Assembly: GCF_017114865.1 (NCBI RefSeq)
Contig: NZ_JADEYH010000021.1
Coordinates: forward strand, 1 to 64,000
DNA length: 64,000 nucleotides
Direction: 5' to 3'
DNA from: Streptomyces verrucosisporus
GTDB taxonomy: Bacteria > Actinomycetota > Actinomycetes > Streptomycetales > Streptomycetaceae
Position numbers and translations under genes: made by a program
Part shown: positions 61,082-64,000 of the stretch, one piece after another
How the letters are laid out: each line of letters starts with the position of its first letter
Numbering within the stretch: position 1 is the stretch's first letter
The notes under the pieces: model-generated
What the model was told of the DNA's origin: nothing
Seen by the model: the letters and a program-made list of their open reading frames with translations, nothing else
Databases searched by the model: none

Positions 61082-64000
61082 CTACGGCGCCGCCGCGTCC
61101 ACCGCCTTCACGATGCGCTTGTCCGAGACCGGGTACGCCGTCCCCAGGGCGTGCGCGAAGTAGCTGACCCGCAGCTCCTCGAGCATCCAGCGGATCTCAC
61201 GCGCCTCCCGCGGCACCGGCCGCCCCTTCGGGAACTGCTCCAGCAGCCACTCGTACTCGTCCCGCATCTCCTTCACCTTCGCCATCCGGGCGCGGTCCCG
61301 TTCGGCATTGGTGGGGAGCTGCTGCAGGCGGCGGTCCACGGCCGTCAGATAGCGCAGCAGGTCCGGCAGGCGCCGGGCGCCGTGGGCGGTCACGAAACCC
61401 GGTCCGACCAGCTCGGTGAGCTGCTGCCGCACATCCGCCAGGTTCGGCGCCAGCGTCGGACTGCCCGACAGCGGCGGCGACTTCATCCGGCGCTCGCACG
61501 ACTGCCGGGCGGCGAGCACCTCGCGCACCTGCCGCACCGTCGCCACCGTCGCGTCGGTGATGTCGGCGCGCACGGCGTCGAAGAGCTTGCGGAAGCCCTC
61601 CTCGTTCCAGGCCGGGCCGCCGTGCGCCGAGATCAGCCGGTCCGCGGCGGCCGTCACGCAGTCGTCGAACAGCGCCTGGACGCTGCCGTGCGGGGAGGCG
61701 GCGAGGGAGAGCCGGTCCTGGTTGGTGAGCTTGGACTGGGCGAACTTGGCCGGATTGGACGGGAGGTTGAGCAGGATCAGCCGGCGCGTGCCGCGCCACA
61801 TCGCCTCGCCCTGTTCGTCCTCGGTGTCGAAGAGCCTCACCGACACCGATGCGCCGTCGTCCACCAGCGCCGGGTACGCCCTGACCGGCTGGCCGGCCCG
61901 CCGCGTCTCGAAGGTGCGCGGCAGGGCGCCGACGGTCCAGGAGGTCAGCCCGGTGCGCTGCTCCAGACCGCCGCCGGCGCCGTCGCCGCCCTTGTCCCGG
62001 GCGGAGTCGAACGCCTTGGACAGCGCGGCCCGGGTGCGCGGGCGCAGAGCGTCCCTCAGCTCCTCCAGGTCCTTGCTCTCGGCGTCGCCGGAGACCTTGC
62101 GGCGCCGCTCGTCCACCACCCGGAAGGTGATCTTCAGATGGTCGGGGACCCTGGACGGGTCGAAGTCCTCGGGGGCCACCCGCACCCCCGTCATCCGCGT
62201 CAGCCCCCGCGCCAGCACGGCCGTCAGCGGCTCGTTCAGCGTCTCCTGCGGGATGCCGCCGTCACTTCCGGAGACGGTGTCCAGGAAGCGCCGGGCGAAG
62301 TCGGGGGCGGGGACGTAGTTGCGGCGGACCGGCTTGGGCAGCGAGCGGATCAGCTCGGTGACCAGATCCGCGCGCAGCCCGGGGATCTGCCAGTCGAAGC
62401 CCTCCGAGGAGACCTGGTTGAGCACCTGGAGGGGGACGTGGACGGTGACGCCGTCGGCGTCCGCGCCCGGCTCGAACTGGTACGTCACCCGGAAACGCAG
62501 CCTGCCCTGGTGCCAGGAGTCGGGGTAGTCGTCCTTGGTGACCTGCCCGGCCCGCTCGTTGATGAGCATGGACTTCTCGAAGTTGAGCAGGTCCGGCTCC
62601 TCCTGGCGTTTGCGCTTCCACCAGGAGTCGAAGTGCGCGCCGGAGACGACGTGTTCGGGCACGCGCCGGTCGTAGAAGTCGAACAGCGTCTCGTCGTCGA
62701 CGAGGATGTCGCGGCGGCGGGCCCGGTGCTCCAGCTCCTCCACCTCGCCCAGCAGCCTGCGGTTGTCGTGGAAGAACTGGTGGTGGGTGCGCCAGTCGCC
62801 CTCCACCAGGGCGTTGCGGATGAACAGCTCGCGGCAGGTCTCGGGGTCGATGCGCCCGTAGTTCACCTTGCGCTGGGCCACGACGGGCACGCCGTACAGC
62901 GTCACCTTCTCGTAGGCCATCACCGCCGCCTGCTTCTGCTCCCAGTGCGGCTCGCTGTAGGTGCGCTTGACCAGATGGCCGGCGAGCGGTTCGATCCAGT
63001 CCGGGTCGATCTTCGCGTTGACCCGCGCCCACAGCCGCGAGGTCTCCACCAGCTCGGCCGACATGATCCAGCGCGGCGGCTTCCTGAACAGCGCGGAGCC
63101 GGGGAAGACGGCGAACTTCGCGCTGCGCGCGCCCAGGTACTCGTTGCCCTTGGCGCTCTCCCGACCGCCCTCGCCCGGGGAGCTCTTCCCGCTCTCCTTG
63201 ACCTCCTTGAGCCCGATGTGCGACAGCAGGCCCGCCAGCAGGGACTGGTGGACGCGGTCGGCGTCCGCGTCCTGGTCGTTCATGTGGACGCCCATGGACT
63301 TGGCGACCTGGCGGAGCTGGACGTAGATGTCCTGCCACTCCCGTATGCGCAGGTAGTTGAGGAACTCGGACCTGCACATCCGGCGGAAGGCCGAGGAGGA
63401 CAGCTCTTTTTGCCGCTCGCGCACGTAGCGCCACAGGTTGAGCAGGGCGAGGAAGTCGCTGTTCTCGTCGCGGAACCGGGCGTGCTGCTGGTCGGCCTGC
63501 TGCTGCTTGTCGGCGGGGCGCTCGCGCGGGTCCTGGATGGACAGCGCCGCGGCGATCACCATGACCTCGCGGACGCAGCCGTTGCGGTCGGCCTCCAGCA
63601 CCATCCGCGCCAGCCGCGGGTCGACGGGGAACTGCGCCAGCTTCCGGCCCGTCTCCGTCAGGCGCTTGCGCGGGTCCTTCTGCTTCGCGTCGAGCGCGCC
63701 CAGTTCCTCCAGCAGTTGCACACCGGCCTTGATGCTGCGGTGGTCCGGCGGGTCGATGAAGGGGAAGCGCTCGATGTCGCCCAGCCCCGCGGCGGTCATC
63801 TGGAGGATGACGGAGGCCAGGTTGGTGCGCAGGATCTCCGGGTCGGTGAACTCCGGCCGGGAGAGGAAGTCGTCCTCGGAGTACAGCCGGACGCAGATGC
63901 CGTCCGAGGTGCGGCCGCAGCGGCCCTTGCGCTGGTTGGCGCTGGCCTGCGAGACCGGCTCGATCGGCAGCCGCTGGACCTTGGTGCGGTGGCTGTAGCG
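61082..64000 (-). CDS. hrpA: HrpA, DEAH-box ATP-dependent RNA helicase (C-terminal part)
   Basis: The gene runs off the right edge; about 972 codons of its 3' portion are present. The most N-terminal visible part holds helicase motif VI QRKGRCGR and the DEAH-family tract CVRLYSEDDF. The helicase-associated HA2 domain (SIKAGVQLLEELGALD), OB-like domain and a long DUF3418-type C-terminal region that defines HrpA follow. HrpA-type helicases resolve stalled ribosomes or remodel RNA in E. coli; the actinobacterial role is little known. It lies next to bldC, as in S. coelicolor. Confidence 0.93.
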   Translation of the reverse strand, partial: RYSHRTKVQRLPIEPVSQASANQRKGRCGRTSDGICVRLYSEDDFLSRPEFTDPEILRTNLASVILQMTAAGLGDIERFPFIDPPDHRSIKAGVQLLEELGALDAKQKDPRKRLTETGRKLAQFPVDPRLARMVLEADRNGCVREVMVIAAALSIQDPRERPADKQQQADQQHARFRDENSDFLALLNLWRYVRERQKELSSSAFRRMCRSEFLNYLRIREWQDIYVQLRQVAKSMGVHMNDQDADADRVHQSLLAGLLSHIGLKEVKESGKSSPGEGGRESAKGNEYLGARSAKFAVFPGSALFRKPPRWIMSAELVETSRLWARVNAKIDPDWIEPLAGHLVKRTYSEPHWEQKQAAVMAYEKVTLYGVPVVAQRKVNYGRIDPETCRELFIRNALVEGDWRTHHQFFHDNRRLLGEVEELEHRARRRDILVDDETLFDFYDRRVPEHVVSGAHFDSWWKRKRQEEPDLLNFEKSMLINERAGQVTKDDYPDSWHQGRLRFRVTYQFEPGADADGVTVHVPLQVLNQVSSEGFDWQIPGLRADLVTELIRSLPKPVRRNYVPAPDFARRFLDTVSGSDGGIPQETLNEPLTAVLARGLTRMTGVRVAPEDFDPSRVPDHLKITFRVVDERRRKVSGDAESKDLEELRDALRPRTRAALSKAFDSARDKGGDGAGGGLEQRTGLTSWTVGALPRTFETRRAGQPVRAYPALVDDGASVSVRLFDTEDEQGEAMWRGTRRLILLNLPSNPAKFAQSKLTNQDRLSLAASPHGSVQALFDDCVTAAADRLISAHGGPAWNEEGFRKLFDAVRADITDATVATVRQVREVLAARQSCERRMKSPPLSGSPTLAPNLADVRQQLTELVGPGFVTAHGARRLPDLLRYLTAVDRRLQQLPTNAERDRARMAKVKEMRDEYEWLLEQFPKGRPVPREAREIRWMLEELRVSYFAHALGTAYPVSDKRIVKAVDAAAP

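Overview
The window is high-GC actinobacterial DNA and almost certainly Streptomyces chromosome. The evidence is the hspR-type heat-shock operon, bldC, an Lsr2-type protein next to purS, valine dehydrogenase, PurS/PurQ/small-PurL purine synthesis, mycothiol-type enzymes, many GTG/TTG starts and several leaderless promoters. It is core, origin-proximal material: a perfect 14-bp parS core lies between pyrE and fbaA. No rRNA, CRISPR, intact prophage or secondary-metabolite cluster is visible.

Left part (0-33 kb). The 3' end of dnaK is followed by grpE, dnaJ and hspR. clpB stands alone 2 kb further on behind a near-perfect HspR (HAIR) operator, so chaperones and their repressor are linked. Next come a PLP aminotransferase with a coupled membrane protein, two tandem 71-residue membrane proteins with Gly-rich tails, DUF2617 and a membrane-fused spermidine-synthase-like protein, a CoxG-like protein, aldose epimerase, pyrE, parS and fbaA. 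A tryptophan-catabolic operon (kynA, kynU and a serine hydrolase probably acting as formamidase), a two-component system, a Ser/Thr kinase fused to a DUF4328 membrane domain, an ABC-2 exporter with a divergent MarR/GbsR-like regulator, a diacylglycerol-kinase-like protein and purA follow. A MarR/DJ-1 operon with twin operator palindromes and a GntR regulator end this part.

Right part (33-64 kb). This is the main purine locus: purD, a pseudo-M48 membrane protein, a DMFase-like protein, purC, a two-component/ABC-2 exporter cassette bracketed by two tRNA-Gly(GCC) genes, an unusual tRNA-Gly(TCC), an lsrL-type gene, purSQL, a decayed accessory island (49.5-52.4 kb), a mycothiol-enzyme/SCP2-like protein, purF and purM. 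DUF3073, vdh, a conserved hypothetical, bldC, a DUF6274 gene, tRNA-Asp and the 3' two-thirds of hrpA complete the window.

From remembered S. coelicolor gene order, the left part matches SCO3671 descending to about SCO3628 and the right part SCO4068 ascending to SCO4092. Those two loci lie on opposite sides of oriC there, so this window looks like the junction of an inversion spanning the origin. The most intriguing single element is the tRNA-Gly(TCC) at 45.4 kb: it lacks the D-loop GG and carries GTGC in place of GTTC in the T-arm, the signature of staphylococcal peptidoglycan-dedicated glycine tRNAs.
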